Shown here: positions 1 through 11,029 of the stretch, piece after piece | How positions within the stretch are numbered: position 1 is the stretch's first letter | How the letters are laid out: each line of letters opens with the position of its first letter | NCBI GenBank assembly: GCA_023627715.1 | Contig: JAMAHW010000003.1 | Span: 496,001 to 560,000, forward strand | Direction of reading: 5' to 3' | Source: Periconia sp. R9002 | Taxonomy: Eukaryota; Ascomycota; Dothideomycetes; Pleosporales; Periconiaceae | DNA length: 64,000 nt | Notes under the pieces: generated by a model | Told to the model about the DNA's origin: nothing | Database searches by the model: none | Seen by the model: only the letters and a program-made list of their open reading frames with translations | Translations under genes and position numbers: made by a program

Positions 1-685
1 TCGTTGATGGTAAATCAGTCATACCTTATATTGTCGAGGGTGCCAATCTCTTCATTACTCAAGATGCAAAGCTCCGTCTGGAGAAAGCTGGTTGCATTCT
101 GTACAAGGATGCTTCTGCGAACAAGGGTGGAGTTACCTCTTCCTCCTTGGAAGTGCTGGCGTCACTTTCTTTTGATGACGAGAGCTTCATCGAACACATG
201 TGCATCCGCGAAGATGGTACCATTCCGGACTTTTATAACAACTATGTCAAGCAGGTGCAAGCTACCATCCAGAACAATGCGAGACTAGAGTTTGAGGCCA
301 TCTGGAGGGAACATCAAGCTACTGGACAACCCCGAAGCACTCTCAGCGACACGCTCAGCATTGCCATCACCAAGTTAGACGAGGAGCTACAAAACACAGA
401 CCTCTGGAATAATGTGGAGTTCAGAAAGTCGGTTCTGAGCGAAGCTCTGCCCAACTTGCTGCTCGAGCAGATTGGGCTGGATAAAATCATGGAGAGGGTA
501 AGTGCAACCATGTCTCATGATAATGAGTTTTCATTGACTTTGAATAGGTGCCCGACAACTATCTCCGCGCCATTTTCGGAAGCTATCTGGCCAGCCGATT
601 CGTATACACATACGGCATCAACGCCAGCCAATTCGCATTCTTTGATTTCATGAGCAAGCGCACAGCGAAGCTTAACAAGGCTTAG
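1..685 (+). CDS. GDH2: NAD-dependent glutamate dehydrogenase, C-terminal part (5' end outside window)
   Basis: Oxidises glutamate to 2-oxoglutarate and ammonium in the cytosol and feeds glutamate nitrogen catabolism. Reading begins in frame at base 3. About 210 codons remain, in two exons (to 497 and from 548) separated by a 50-nt phase-0 intron (GTAAGT...AATAG). The segments IVEGANLFIT and KDASANKGGVTSSSLEVLA are the signature of the C-terminal dehydrogenase domain of the large (about 1,000-residue) fungal NAD-GDH. The protein ends in an ordinary helical tail with stop TAG at 683-685. The left part of the gene lies outside the window, so nothing can be said about its promoter or N-terminus. 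The family call is firm. Confidence 0.92.
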
Positions 686-2407
686 GAAAAAAAAGACGGG
701 TGCGCATTGGTCGTGTCGTCTGGTGACGTGGCCGAAGGAATGTCATTGCAGCACTTTTTTGCGATCAGTCTTACACGGCGTTTTGGGGGATCAAAAGTTA
801 TAGAGAAAAACAAAAAAGAAGTACATGATTGCATAGCCGGCTGGGCCATTTTCGGTTTATCTCTTTTTAATTTCGACGACTATTTGGAGGGGCTCTTGTG
901 GATGAATACATGATCCATGAGGCGCGTAGAGAGTTTGACGAAAATGGGGCATGGGCGGCTACATAAACTACCAAAGTGTAGATCTCGTGGCAATTGGATA
1001 CGAAAGATGCAAACCAATCAATCTCAGAACGTTGCAACTAATATGCGGCACTGCCTTCAGGCCCACTTACTTCTTTCTTCCTGATTATCCTTGTTCATGT
1101 TGTCGTTTAACAGCAAAAGAGCGGCGGGCGTCTGACAACGAAGGGCTTGCCAAAAGGCGGCGTGTGTATGGGCTGTGTCGGTCTGTATTGCCATGTGCAA
1201 ATGGAAACACACGTTGACAGCTATTACCTTCCCAACGCAGAACTCAAAACACGACATCCAACGACAGAAAAGGACGATCCATGCGCCCGTTGCACACGCG
1301 CACTCGGGCGCATAAAACAAAAGCAGAAGAAAACATTTGAACACACGCGCTTGGTTTATTATTAGTGGCCAAGTCCAAGTCCGGACCATCGCTGCTGCTG
1401 TTGGGTGCTGCGGTTTGAAACGAGGTGTTGCATATTGCTTGCGCTGATTCCCCCTCCCGTCCTTCCTCGTTTCCCCGTTTCCCACCGCTACTCTGCCCTC
1501 TCCCTCTGTTCGCTCCCCGAACTGACTGATTTGGCCCGTCTTTGTTTTTGTTTACGCGTGTGCGCCCCCTCTTCGTATTCTGCCCAGGTGAATATTCATA
1601 TTACCTCCCTCGTTCTGCCCCCATCCTTCCTCCCTCCAACACAACGTCACACCTCACACTGCCAAACCACCAAAACCATAACGCGCCAATCGTTCGCAGC
1701 ACCATATCAGACGCGAAGAGTATTCGCTTGGAACAGATTTCAAGTCGCGTAAGTATTCTTCTTCTCTTTTTCTCGTCTATTTCCTCGCACCGAGTGTTTT
1801 GTTTTGCATTTCCTTCGCGTCAAAAGGTGGAGTTGTGTCCTGGTTTGTTATCAGGAGCGGGCGGGGAGAAAACAGCTCACCCCAGCACATCATACTGCGC
1901 GCGCGTATCTTTGGATGACTGTTTTCGCGACGTGTGAAGCTGGCACAATTCTGAACATACTTCCATTTCCTTTTCCTTCCTTCAATGGTTATCCCGGAAG
2001 AAGAACGCGCGCAAAACGCCAGGTGACTTGTCGAAACTGGACCCTGGAGGTTGTTTCCCTGGTTGGTTCCACTACGCACCATGTCGTGCCCTCACTCATT
2101 CCTGGGTCTTGGGACAACAAGTTCGCCGTGGTGACATTTGCGCGCGACCCTTTCAACCACGAGAACCATTTTCCCACACAAAAGACAAAATCGCCGCTGG
2201 TCACTATAATCTTTTTCATCCGGGGCGCGTGTCACATCCGTACCGTACGAACGATTCAATTGTCGACTTCCCCAGACATACAAATCCATTTCATTGCAAA
2301 CCACACACTACTACCCTCTTCTCATCTAACCACCCCAACTTACACCTCCTCAAACAGCAGTTCCCCCACCCAACACCAACCCAAACACCAACCCCAAACC
2401 CAAAAAC
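686..2407. other. Intergenic region with CT-rich stretches
   Basis: No coding sequence recognised. Open frames here are low-complexity and none shows a conserved motif. Bases about 1440-1660 are strongly pyrimidine-rich on the plus strand, as in leaders and core promoters of highly expressed filamentous-fungal genes. GTAAGT at about 1750 could be the donor of a 5'-UTR intron of the downstream basic-protein gene. That is inference only. Confidence 0.5.
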
Positions 2408-2946
2408 ATGCCCGCAACAACACGCACCAAAACCGGCTCCCTCCCCGCCAAAATCGAGGCCGCCTTGACCCCTTCCACTTCAACCACCACCTCATCGCGC
2501 AAGAAGAAAACCACAGCCAACACAAGCAAACCGCGCGACAAAAAAGTCACCTCGGGCCGCGTCGGCAAGCCCAAAGCTTCCTCCAGCACCACCACGACAA
2601 CCACCACCAAAACCACCAACGGCGCGGGTCCCAAGACGAAGACGATCCACAAGAAAAAGACGCCCGCGAAGCAGCTCACGGATAAAGTTAAGGGCAAGGT
2701 GGAGAAGGTGAAGGGGAGTGTGGAGGGGAAGCCAGGGAAGAAGGCTGCGGGGAGTAGGGTGAGTTGTTTTCTTTTATTTTCTTATTCGAGACGAGGGAAG
2801 GGGAGTGGGTTTTAGGAGAAAGTAGAGACTAACAATGAGGTTTGTAGAAGGAAAAACCCACCACGACCAAGAAAATCGCTGCGCCTGGTTCCGGTTCCGG
2901 TGCGAAGAAACCGACGACTACGACTACGACTACGACGACCGCGTAG
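2408..2946 (+). CDS. Small lysine/threonine-rich basic protein, hypothetical
   Basis: Function not recognised. Two exons (2408-2758 and 2848-2946) are joined across an 89-nt intron with donor GTGAGT, branch ACTAAC and acceptor TTTGTAG. The product is about 149 residues and very basic. It has poly-Ser/Thr runs, Lys clusters and an amphipathic stretch near residues 90-110 (KVKGKVEKVKGSVEGKPGKK), and it ends in a poly-Thr tail. No signal peptide or membrane segment is seen. The composition resembles linker-histone tails or nucleic-acid-binding stress proteins, but no winged-helix domain is visible, so no histone call is made. The clean intron that keeps the composition going supports a real gene. 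The long CT-rich leader suggests good expression. Confidence 0.6.
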
Positions 2947-3943
2947 AGTGGATGCGTGGATCTGTTTTCATCGTTGGATACGGAGGAGGAGGAAAGTACC
3001 TCTCTACCCTACTCGGCTGCGCGTATGCGTTAAACCAGACAACGGCGTCGCAAACTCCTTCCCTCTTTCCTTCCTTCTCTTCTTTCCTCTCTTTCTCTCT
3101 CTCTTTCGGTTCTTCACGCAGCACGGGACAGGACAGGATGAGGGGAGTTTAGTTCAGTTCAGTCGTATGGTTACTATTTTCACTTCTCATATAAGTACCT
3201 AGCTCCAGGGAGGCGGGGGAAGGGAGGGACGTATCGCGCTGTAGGTTGGGATGGGATGGGATGAGGTGGGATTTGGACTTGTGTGTAGGGAATTTTCGTT
3301 GCCGAGCTTCACCTTTTTGACTACCTTGGTTTTGTATGTCGAGTATGGCGTTTTTCTGGGGAGTGGGTATGTAGGTAAAGGTGTTTGTTGCCCGGGGCTT
3401 ATTTATTCATGGGGTTAAGTTTAATTGACGATTTTTTTTGATTGGGTTTTTATGCTTTTCAGAGTTCTGTGTGGTAGGTATGGAAGATGATGATGTTTTG
3501 TGTTTATATTGTAGGAGTTTTGGGGGGGTATCAAATAATGCGGGAAAAAAAAATGCTTGTTGTTTCCTCTCCTGCTCCTCCTCCGTCTGAATTTTTTCTT
3601 TTGCTCCTCTAAGCTCCAAATCCTAGAATGGGATGGGCAGGAGACCTTGCTTTATTGGTTATAAACAATTATCTAGAATGATTGAAAGAAACCCAGGCTC
3701 TCGGTTGCTTTCAATTCATTCTAGATAATTGTCTATAACCAATAAAACCTAATTCTCCTGCCATCCCATCCTATCCGCCGAGACAAAGGAACCCCGTTCT
3801 TTGCAAATAAAAGGAAAGTGAAAGATTTTCCTTTCCAAGTCTTTTCCAGATGAACGCCTTCCCATGCTGTGTCGTACTGTTTACATCTTGTTCTAAAGAA
3901 TCGGAATCCTCGTTTTGTGAATGTGCGCCGTTGTGTTTGGCCT
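2947..3943. other. Intergenic region between convergent genes
   Basis: Roughly 1 kb between the basic-protein gene (plus) and GPN3 (minus), which converge here. It holds 3'-UTR-like T-rich and GT-rich sequence and the large inverted repeat annotated separately. No further gene was seen. Confidence 0.6.
3629..3769. repeat. Imperfect inverted repeat, arms of about 60 bp, loop of about 20 nt
   Basis: Left arm about 3629-3688 and right arm about 3709-3768 are reverse complements with only a few mismatches and one small indel. Partial pairing continues outward a few bases. The right arm carries AATAAA on the plus strand (3741-3746), and the left arm carries AATAAA on the minus strand (about 3651-3656). 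It lies between two convergent genes, so it could act as a terminator for both strands. It could also be a small MITE-like insertion. No target-site duplication was identified. Confidence 0.8.
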
Positions 3944-4931
3944 TCAGCCGGTTAGGCCCATCGAAGCCTCCAGCGCCTCGTCCTTGGGTTCCTTGGGCTC
4001 TTGTGCTTCGTGGTATTGTATCGCGTCGTCGATATAGCTCAATACGGCGGCCAAACTATCCTCATCCTTCACGTCCAGCTTTAGAAACGAGACCATGCTG
4101 AAGTCGTCGATGAGCTGCGCGACAGCCTTGTTCAAACGATCAAACGATGCCCCGCTCATGACACTTTTGGTCAATCCCGGGTCCTCGTATCCCCTCGCCA
4201 CCTCTTCTTCGTCGTCGTTGCTCTTGGGTTTGCGCGAGGGATCGTCGTCTAGTAGATTTGGGTCGGGGTCGATGAAGCGCTTCAGCTCGCGGTGCTTGAC
4301 CTGCCCTTTCACCAAGTCCATTTTGCTCAGGATGTTGATGTGTGGCATCTCTAGCATGAGCATGGCCGACATGGCCGACAAGGTGCCCGAGAAGAATTTG
4401 GGGCGATCCACGATGAAGGTGGCCTCGAGCAGATAGGCCGCGCACAGGTTGATATTCAAGGACCCGCGCATCAGCGTCCGGACGAGCTCGGGCAGGATAG
4501 GCACGTGTGTATACAACTCTATCTGGCCAGGCATGTCGATGACAATGAGGTACTCGTCCGTGACCTCGTCAAGCGGCTCCGTCAGGAAATCGAGGTTGTC
4601 CATGAGGAACTCGAAACAGTAGATGAGACCGCCGTTGGGACCCAAGCTCATTTCGTCCATGACATCGGCGAGACTGATGAGGTCTTTGATGTCGAGATCG
4701 GGCTCGAAGTCGAATTCTTCGGCGGCGGGATCGAGGTTCACGTAGTAGCATGGTCGCTTGTTGGTTTGGAGGTGCTGGATGAGGGCGGAGCAGAAGGTGG
4801 ATTTGCCGGCGCCGGCAGGGCCCTTTTGGAATTTTGCGTTAGTTTGTAGGTAGGTAGATGCAGATGTATGACGTTGAGGCGTAGTCGGGTGGGACGGGAC
4901 GTACCATGACCAGGGTGCCGTATTTGCTCAT
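3944..4931 (-). CDS. GPN3: GPN-loop GTPase 3
   Basis: Small GTPase needed, with GPN1/NPA3, for assembly and nuclear import of RNA polymerase II. Two exons: 4905-4931 (MSKYGTLVM) and 3944-4822, split by an 82-nt intron (GTACGT...AG) just before the P-loop. The 301-residue product has Walker [10 protein letters not shown] at residues 10-18, the family-defining GPN loop at about 70-72 ([10 protein letters not shown]), the switch region DMPGQIE at about 105-111 and a SKMD base-specificity motif. Local similarity ([27 protein letters not shown]) fits GPN3 better than GPN1 or GPN2. It is transcribed divergently from SAM synthetase across 534 bp. The C-terminal tail is slightly longer than in animal GPN3. 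Confidence 0.92.
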
Positions 4932-5465
4932 GGCTGCGGAGGGATGTGCAGGACAGGGTTAAGGAATCAGCATTCGGACGAAGAGGGTGGATTGGGAAGT
5001 AGGCAAGAGACGTCAACGGCGCTGGTGTCGTCGGAAACATGTTGATGCAGACCGAAGGACGCTTGATTCCGTTGTTTTCTGCCGCGGCGGCGCCAGGGCG
5101 GTCAAGCCCACCGTGGGGAGGCACGCTGATTGGACGGTTCGAAGGAGGTGAATGGCGTGCTAGCACAGTCTGCGACGTCGGGCTACTTTTTGCAGGGCAC
5201 GTTTTTTCGGCAATTCGTGTTGCAAGAAGGAATTGCTCGGTCAATGGAGCACAAGCCTCCGGCGGAACCCATGTCCTCTCTGCCATCCGGCGCCTTTTAA
5301 AACCCCTCTGTTGAACCCTCCCCCCCACCTCTTACTTATCCTTCCTCCTCTCCATCTCCATCTACATTCTTCGTCCTTTCTCCTCTTCTTTTCTTCTCCT
5401 CCTCCAAACCCGGTCGCGAGTCCTACACTACGAGCAATCTTTTTCTCGTTTCTCAATCCCCCAAC
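4932..5465. promoter_or_regulatory. Shared divergent promoter region, GPN3 / SAM synthetase
   Basis: 534 bp separate the start codons of two divergent genes. The half next to SAM synthetase (about 5317-5410) is an almost pure pyrimidine tract on the plus strand, typical of strong fungal core promoters and leaders. No TATA box at a canonical distance was identified. The GPN3 side is more mixed in composition. Confidence 0.6.
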
Positions 5466-7054
5466 ATGACCACCAACGGAACTTCGGTTGCCCCCAAGGT
5501 TCGTCCGCTCATCGCTCCTCCCTCACGCCCTCACCCTGCATAAGGCCCCCTCCTCACACGACAATCCCGCCTTTCCCTCTGCCATGTGCCCTAACACGTA
5601 CACCGTGCTTACTATTGTTCAGGGCACCTTTCTCTTCACTTCCGAGTCTGTCGGTGAGGGCCACCCAGACAAGATCTGGTGAGTTTGTTCCAATTTCTTT
5701 ATCTCGTCCATCGGGCCTGTTTTCCCGCCACAAACTGGCTCAAGGTTTTTGGCACAATATTACCAGCCCAATGGGACCGCCTTCCGGACCCTTCTCTCAC
5801 AAATTATGCTTTCGGGAACAAAAGTGGGGGCCTACTGCCGACGCAAAACTAACAGGTCATTAGCGATCAAGTCTCTGATGCCGTCCTCGATGCCTGCCTG
5901 AAGGAGGATCCCCTCTCCAAGGTGGCCTGTGAGACGGCCACCAAGACTGGTATGGTCATGGTCTTCGGTGAAATCACCACCCAGGCCCGCCTCGACTACC
6001 AGAAGATCATCCGTGGCGCCATCCAGGACATTGGTTACGACAGCTCTGACAAGGGCTTCGACTACAAGACTTGCAATGTGCTCGTCGCCATTGAGCAGCA
6101 ATCGCCCGATATTGCCCAGGGTCTCCACTACGAGGAGGCTTTGGAGAAGCTCGGTGCCGGTGACCAGGGTATCATGTTCGGATATGCCACCGACGAGACC
6201 CCCGAGCTGTTGCCCTTGACTCTGTTGCTCTCTCACAAGCTCAACAAGGCAATGACGGATGCCCGTAAAAACGGCACCCTGCCCTGGTTGCGCCCCGACA
6301 CCAAGACCCAGGTGACCGTCGAGTATGAGCACGACGGCGGAGCCGTCATCCCCAAGCGTGTCGACACCGTTGTTGTCTCCGCCCAGCACAGCGAGGACAT
6401 CACCACCGAGCAACTCCGCAAGGAGATCCTCGAGAAGATTATCAAGAAGGTCATCCCGGCCCAGTACCTTTCTGACAAGACTGTCTACCACGTATGTGTG
6501 CCCTGCGCTGCGAATCATGTCTTCAGGCTAACGTTTTGATCAAGATTCAACCTTCCGGTCTATTCATCATCGGTGGACCCCAGGGTGATGCTGGTTTGAC
6601 CGGCCGCAAGATCATCGTCGACACGTACGGTGGATGGGGAGCCCACGGTGGTGGTGCTTTCTCCGGAAAGGACTACTCCAAGGTCGACCGCTCCGCCGCA
6701 TACCTCGCCCGCTGGATCGCCAAGTCGCTGGTCAACGCCAAGTTGGCTCGTCGTGCGCTCGTCCAGCTCTCCTACGCCATTGGTGTCGCTGAGCCCCTCT
6801 CCCTCTTTGTGGAAACCTACGGTACCTCGGACAAGACTTCGGATGAGCTCGTCGAGATCATCCACAAGAACTTCGACCTCCGACCCGGTGTCATCGTCAA
6901 GGAGCTCAACCTTACTAACCCCATTTACTTCCAGACGGCCAAGAACGGCCACTTCACCAACCAGGTAAGCACTCCCCTCGCCTGAGAGAGTTTCCATGGC
7001 TAATGACGACAATAGGACTTCACCTGGGAGAAGCCTAAGGAGCTTAAGCTCTAA
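5466..7054 (+). CDS. S-adenosylmethionine synthetase
   Basis: Makes S-adenosylmethionine from methionine and ATP in the cytosol, the methyl donor for most methylation and for polyamine synthesis. Five exons: 5466-5498, 5623-5678, 5864-6491, 6545-6964 and 7016-7054. The joined product is 391 residues, the usual family length. Diagnostic motifs: GHPDKICDQ at about 24-32, split by the second intron so that the Cys codon is rebuilt across it; [15 protein letters not shown] from about 127; and the P-loop-like [19 protein letters not shown]. Codon use is strongly biased to C-ending codons, as in highly expressed fungal genes. The first donor is the weak GTTCGT, while the other three are GTGAGT, GTATGT and GTAAGC. 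Orthologous to yeast SAM1/SAM2. Confidence 0.97.
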
Positions 7055-8256
7055 TTGTATTATGAACTTTGTAATTGCATGCGTGGTTTGAATCAACTTC
7101 AACCACAACGGTCCGGTTTTTATGATGACATGACATGCATATTCTTGGCGGGCTCACTAAAAAACATCTATCGTCTTTCAACAAGTTTTGGCGTCGGGCT
7201 CTGATACCCCTCTATATCACAAAAGCTTTTCTGCATTCATCTGACGGAAACGCTTTTCCCGAGTCACTTTTTACTACATTAGAGAGATTTTGCACCGCTG
7301 TTGGCGCGGCGGGTACAGACGATTCAACATTGCATGTGAGCTTGAGTTTTGGTACTCTGGCTCTACCTGGATAGGAAAGGTCCATAGAAGGAAGTAATAA
7401 TGCAGGAATCGGTAACGGGAGGTGGTCTACGGACTGGCCTCCCAAGGACAACAAAACTTGCTCATTTGATTGTTGTGATGGTGATTCCTGACCCTCTGGC
7501 CCCTTGATTTTGCCTTCGTGCATGATCAAGATGTTGGTAGGCGCGTACAATACGTGCGAGATTCCATCCGAGATCGCCTTGTGTGTGCACTGCCACGGAG
7601 CCTGAGCGCTTGTTGAGTTGTTGCAGCCGCGGCGTACAGAGCACAAGTGCGACCCCCAATCTTGCTGCACCGGCGGAATCTGCCTCATTCAAGGGAAGAA
7701 AGTGTCCAATTAGCACAAAGGACGGCTACATGCATTTTGGTATTCTCGGAGACATACATAAGAAATTATCCTTTGGTCATAGACGCTGTACGCCTAGTTG
7801 GGGTAAGCGTCGGTTCTGAATGGCCGATGTCCAACTTCTTATTTTACGCGAGAGATTGTACCTGACCAAAATTAATAAAGCCACTGAAGTAAAAAAAAAC
7901 CTACGAAGGAAACCGATTTGTAGAACTTCTAGAACTCTCTGGAATTACACTAAAGGCAATTGAGGCAAAGTTGACCGACTAGTTGATCAAGTAGCATGCA
8001 CCGCCACAACGTCATCGATGGTAATGGACAACGGAAGGCGCCACCAACCATCAGGTATTCGCAGACCCTGATGCTTTGAATGGTGTAGGTAACTAAGGCA
8101 GAAAAGGGCTGGGCAGTGATTATCATAACCTCGCCTCACCTATACATCATTCTTCTCCTATAAGATTGTTCTTCTCTTCCATTGAAATTGCTTTTTCACC
8201 ACACCTTCGTAGTCACCTTTGAGTTGCACTACTTTGTTTCGTCCCTTAGATTTGAA
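7055..8256. other. Intergenic region
   Basis: 1.2 kb between SAM synthetase and the WW-domain gene, both on the plus strand. The longest open frame (about 158 codons, minus, 7212-7688) has no recognisable motif and is treated as chance. AT-rich sequence around 7870-7960 may belong to the terminator of the first gene. Confidence 0.5.
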
Positions 8257-9174
8257 ATGGCTAATGCATACCCTAACGATGCGCCTCCCTCTTATGAGAC
8301 GGCTACTGGCTCACCCTCAACCTCCCAGCCCACACCGGGTATCAACCGCGTCTCCACAGACGGTCCCAGCGCGCGTAGGGAACGTAATGGAATACCGCCT
8401 GAGCATCGTCGGAGCATGGAGGACTTGACCCGACCACTACCAAATGGATGGGTACGCTCATTCGATCCCGACTCACAGCATCAATTTTTCGTAGACACCA
8501 GACAGGATCCACCGAGGAGCATATGGACTCATCCCTATGATGATCCCGAATTCTTGTCAACACTGAGTCCCGAGGAAAGAAAGGAGCACGCAAGGTGGCA
8601 CAGAACCCAATCAATAGACGACATCGCTGCGGATTCGAGCGATGACGACGACAACAATACTTCCAGACAACCACGTCGTACTGGTGCAGGATCCACGCCC
8701 GCAGAACTGCCCGCCAGAGGAGAACCTGCCCCAACAGGTTTTCACAAGTTCACGCGAAAGATGAAGGACAAGATTACCTCCACCACGCATGAACAGCGAC
8801 AAGCCCAGCGTGCGCAACGCGCAGAACAGGAGCGCCGTGCCTACCAGCAACACTTGAAGATGCGTCAAGCCATGATCCGCGCTATGGAAACTGGCGAACC
8901 TCAGTTTTTGGGCACAGACCGGCAAGGTCGTGAAGTTTATATCGAACCACCACCACAGCATGGGTTTGGTGGAGGATATCCAGGCAGGTATAACAATGGA
9001 GGATATGGGTATAGCCCATATAACCAGGGCTTATATGCGAGTCCGAATACGAGATATATGAGGCCGATGGGTCCTTATGGTCGACCCTATGGGTACGGTT
9101 ATGGAGGAGGCTTGGGTGCTCCGCTGGCAGCAGGTGTTCTAGGTGGCGCATTGTTAGGAGGTGTATTGTTCTAA
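8257..9174 (+). CDS. WW-domain protein with Gly/Tyr-rich C-terminus
   Basis: 305 residues, no intron. One WW domain spans about residues 61-93 (LPNGWVRSF ... FFVDTR ... SIWTHP), with the two Trp at about 65 and 90 and the closing Pro at 93. WW domains bind Pro-rich PPxY ligands, and the protein carries its own PPSY at residues 10-13. After the WW domain come an acidic Asp/Ser patch, a charged coiled-coil-like Arg/Gln/Glu segment (about 190-225), a Gly/Tyr-rich low-complexity region and a final small-residue hydrophobic stretch (GAPLAAGVLGGALLGGVLF) resembling a glycine zipper. ATG 8257 was chosen over an upstream in-frame ATG at 8182 because the extra 25 residues look like translated leader. 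The specific role is unknown. Confidence 0.85.
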   Translation: MANAYPNDAPPSYETATGSPSTSQPTPGINRVSTDGPSARRERNGIPPEHRRSMEDLTRPLPNGWVRSFDPDSQHQFFVDTRQDPPRSIWTHPYDDPEFLSTLSPEERKEHARWHRTQSIDDIAADSSDDDDNNTSRQPRRTGAGSTPAELPARGEPAPTGFHKFTRKMKDKITSTTHEQRQAQRAQRAEQERRAYQQHLKMRQAMIRAMETGEPQFLGTDRQGREVYIEPPPQHGFGGGYPGRYNNGGYGYSPYNQGLYASPNTRYMRPMGPYGRPYGYGYGGGLGAPLAAGVLGGALLGGVLF

Positions 9175-10348
9175 CCGCGCGGCGCGAGTTTATTCAGTCA
9201 TGGGGTTTTCGTGAGGCAGATGGGGGAAATAGAGTTTGAGAGCGTTGCGACATCATGACCATGGATCCAGAAACGTCGCATGCGTTCATTCCGTGGTAGC
9301 AAAATGAATTTTGAGTTTGGGGAGCATTGCTGTACCAACATGATCCGAAACTCGCGAAAACGGGACACTGTAATCCATTTAACCACTACAAGTAGAGATG
9401 TTTTGTTTCATATTCGATCTGAACCAGAGTTCATCGGGATCACGCAGGAACAGGAATTACGCACATGAACACAAGGTAGCAACCGTTAGTTGACGTTGTT
9501 CGCGCTCAAGCCCGTGACACAGACACAGAAACACGCAAACCCTGGGATCGCTTGCATTATTACATCTACACCTACACATCCGTCCAACGGCGACGCGCTA
9601 TGCACAACTCACAGCCCACTCATGACCACCACCTCAGCTGTCAAAAAGCAACATGACCCGCCTCAAACTTTCCAGCAAAAAAAGCTGACAGACGTAGCGG
9701 GTAAACCGAGTACCGCCCACCTACACACCCCTCCTGCTCTCGTCATCTCCAGCCGCAGCCCCGTATCCAGCTGTCATTCTCACCACTCAGCACTCGCCAT
9801 TCCACACCCATGCATACCATCGTGCATGATATCTGGTGAGCCAAAGCGAAAACAGCTCCAAGGCGCTGGACGGCAAACCCGTCTTCGCCGAGTCGCAGTC
9901 TGTCTGCTGGTGAGCTAGCTCATTAGTATAGACGTGATCCGTTGCTGGTCATGTTTAGCTGAAGGATTTTTTCTAGAATTTTACCGGTGTATTGTGTAGG
10001 CTGGCTGCACGAGGGCAGCTGTGCATGGTTACGTCCTCTTCTACTCACACGATGCTGCAAATGATTGATTTGTTATGCCACTAATGTAAGTGGCATACCG
10101 ACATGTATACTGCGTGCAAACGTTCGCCTCACCCCACTCTTATACAAAGATCGCGCGACGCCTTGTCTTTGTCAATCTGATTTTTTTTTTGCAAACTTAC
10201 TCAGACCACTTCTATATTACTAGGATCCTAAAACCCTCGTTGATACCTGAATACTGTTCTCGTTTCCAAACACATCTTTTCTGCTCTCTTCCCAAAATCC
10301 AAGTCTACGGCTACGCCCTCCCGCAAACTGGAGAACAACAAAATCACA
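9175..10348. other. Intergenic region
   Basis: 1.17 kb with no supported gene. A 142-codon plus-strand frame at 9490-9918 is Thr/Ser/His-rich translated repeat-like sequence without a domain. The last 150 bp before 10349 are CT/CA-rich and probably the leader of the next gene. Confidence 0.45.
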
Positions 10349-11029
10349 ATGCCATTGACTTCGCAACGTCGTCAATCGAGCACCCCTACACCCATTCCCA
10401 CACCAACACCCACACCACAACTTCCCGTCCGCCATCCTGAACACAAATACAACGGTCGATGCGGTGGGACCCACAATGCAACCTTCCATAAGCCAAGCCC
10501 TTTGCATGGAAACGCAGTACAAGCGCCACAAGACGACGACCACGATGCGGCATTAATCCCTCCGCCACTCTTCAGCAACCGCAAGAAACCAAACCCCAAA
10601 AAGCAAAACACTACGGCCAGCAGCAGCAACAACAACGCTAGTCGTCCAAAGGAAGTCAGAGAGCCGGCATTGAAAACCGTTTTCGTGAGGGTGTACGACG
10701 TCGAATCCTCCTCCTCATCACCATCACCATCACCAACACCAAAACCCCAAACCACCCCCCTCCGACCCATCCTCCCCTCACACCCACACCCACCATCAAC
10801 CTTCTTCTCCAAAAGAAACCACCGCCCACTCCGAATCAACACCACTACCACCACCAACAACAACAAAATCTACCTCCACTACTCCCTCCCCAACCACCCC
10901 CTCCGCCGCAAAACAAGTCCACGCTCCGAAACCCTGCGGAGCTTGCGGGATAAAGAGTCCGAGGCGCAGTTGAGGCGGATGTATGATGAGCGGTTGGAGG
11001 GGTATCTGGGGGGCTGGTGCGTTGGGTAG
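10349..11029 (+). CDS. Low-complexity hypothetical protein
   Basis: 226 residues, uninterrupted. I do not recognise the family. The N-terminus is Pro/Thr-rich, followed by a His/Asp stretch, a Lys/Asn/Ser-rich middle, a short ordered-looking segment (ALKTVFVRVYDVES, about 106-119), a long Pro/Thr/Asn-rich stretch and a charged C-terminus (LRDKESEAQLRRMYDERLEGYLGG) that looks like a genuine amphipathic helix. No signal peptide or membrane segment is seen. Nucleotide composition is CA-rich in the middle and becomes G-rich after the stop. The structured ends argue for a real gene, but a chance frame in low-complexity DNA cannot be excluded. Confidence 0.45.
   Translation: MPLTSQRRQSSTPTPIPTPTPTPQLPVRHPEHKYNGRCGGTHNATFHKPSPLHGNAVQAPQDDDHDAALIPPPLFSNRKKPNPKKQNTTASSSNNNASRPKEVREPALKTVFVRVYDVESSSSSPSPSPTPKPQTTPLRPILPSHPHPPSTFFSKRNHRPLRINTTTTTNNNKIYLHYSLPNHPLRRKTSPRSETLRSLRDKESEAQLRRMYDERLEGYLGGWCVG

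Noticed and set aside
1804..2685. 293-codon plus-strand open frame
   Set aside because: It overlaps the basic-protein exon in another frame, and its sequence is His/Gln/Asn translated low-complexity DNA. The 2408 frame has a proper intron continuation.
5832..6518. 228-codon minus-strand open frame
   Set aside because: Antisense shadow of SAM synthetase exon 3; Val/Leu/Gly-rich composition without motif.
7212..7688. 158-codon minus-strand open frame
   Set aside because: No motif, no splice extension and no biased codon use; treated as chance.
9490..9918. 142-codon plus-strand open frame
   Set aside because: Thr/Ser/His-rich with no recognisable domain.
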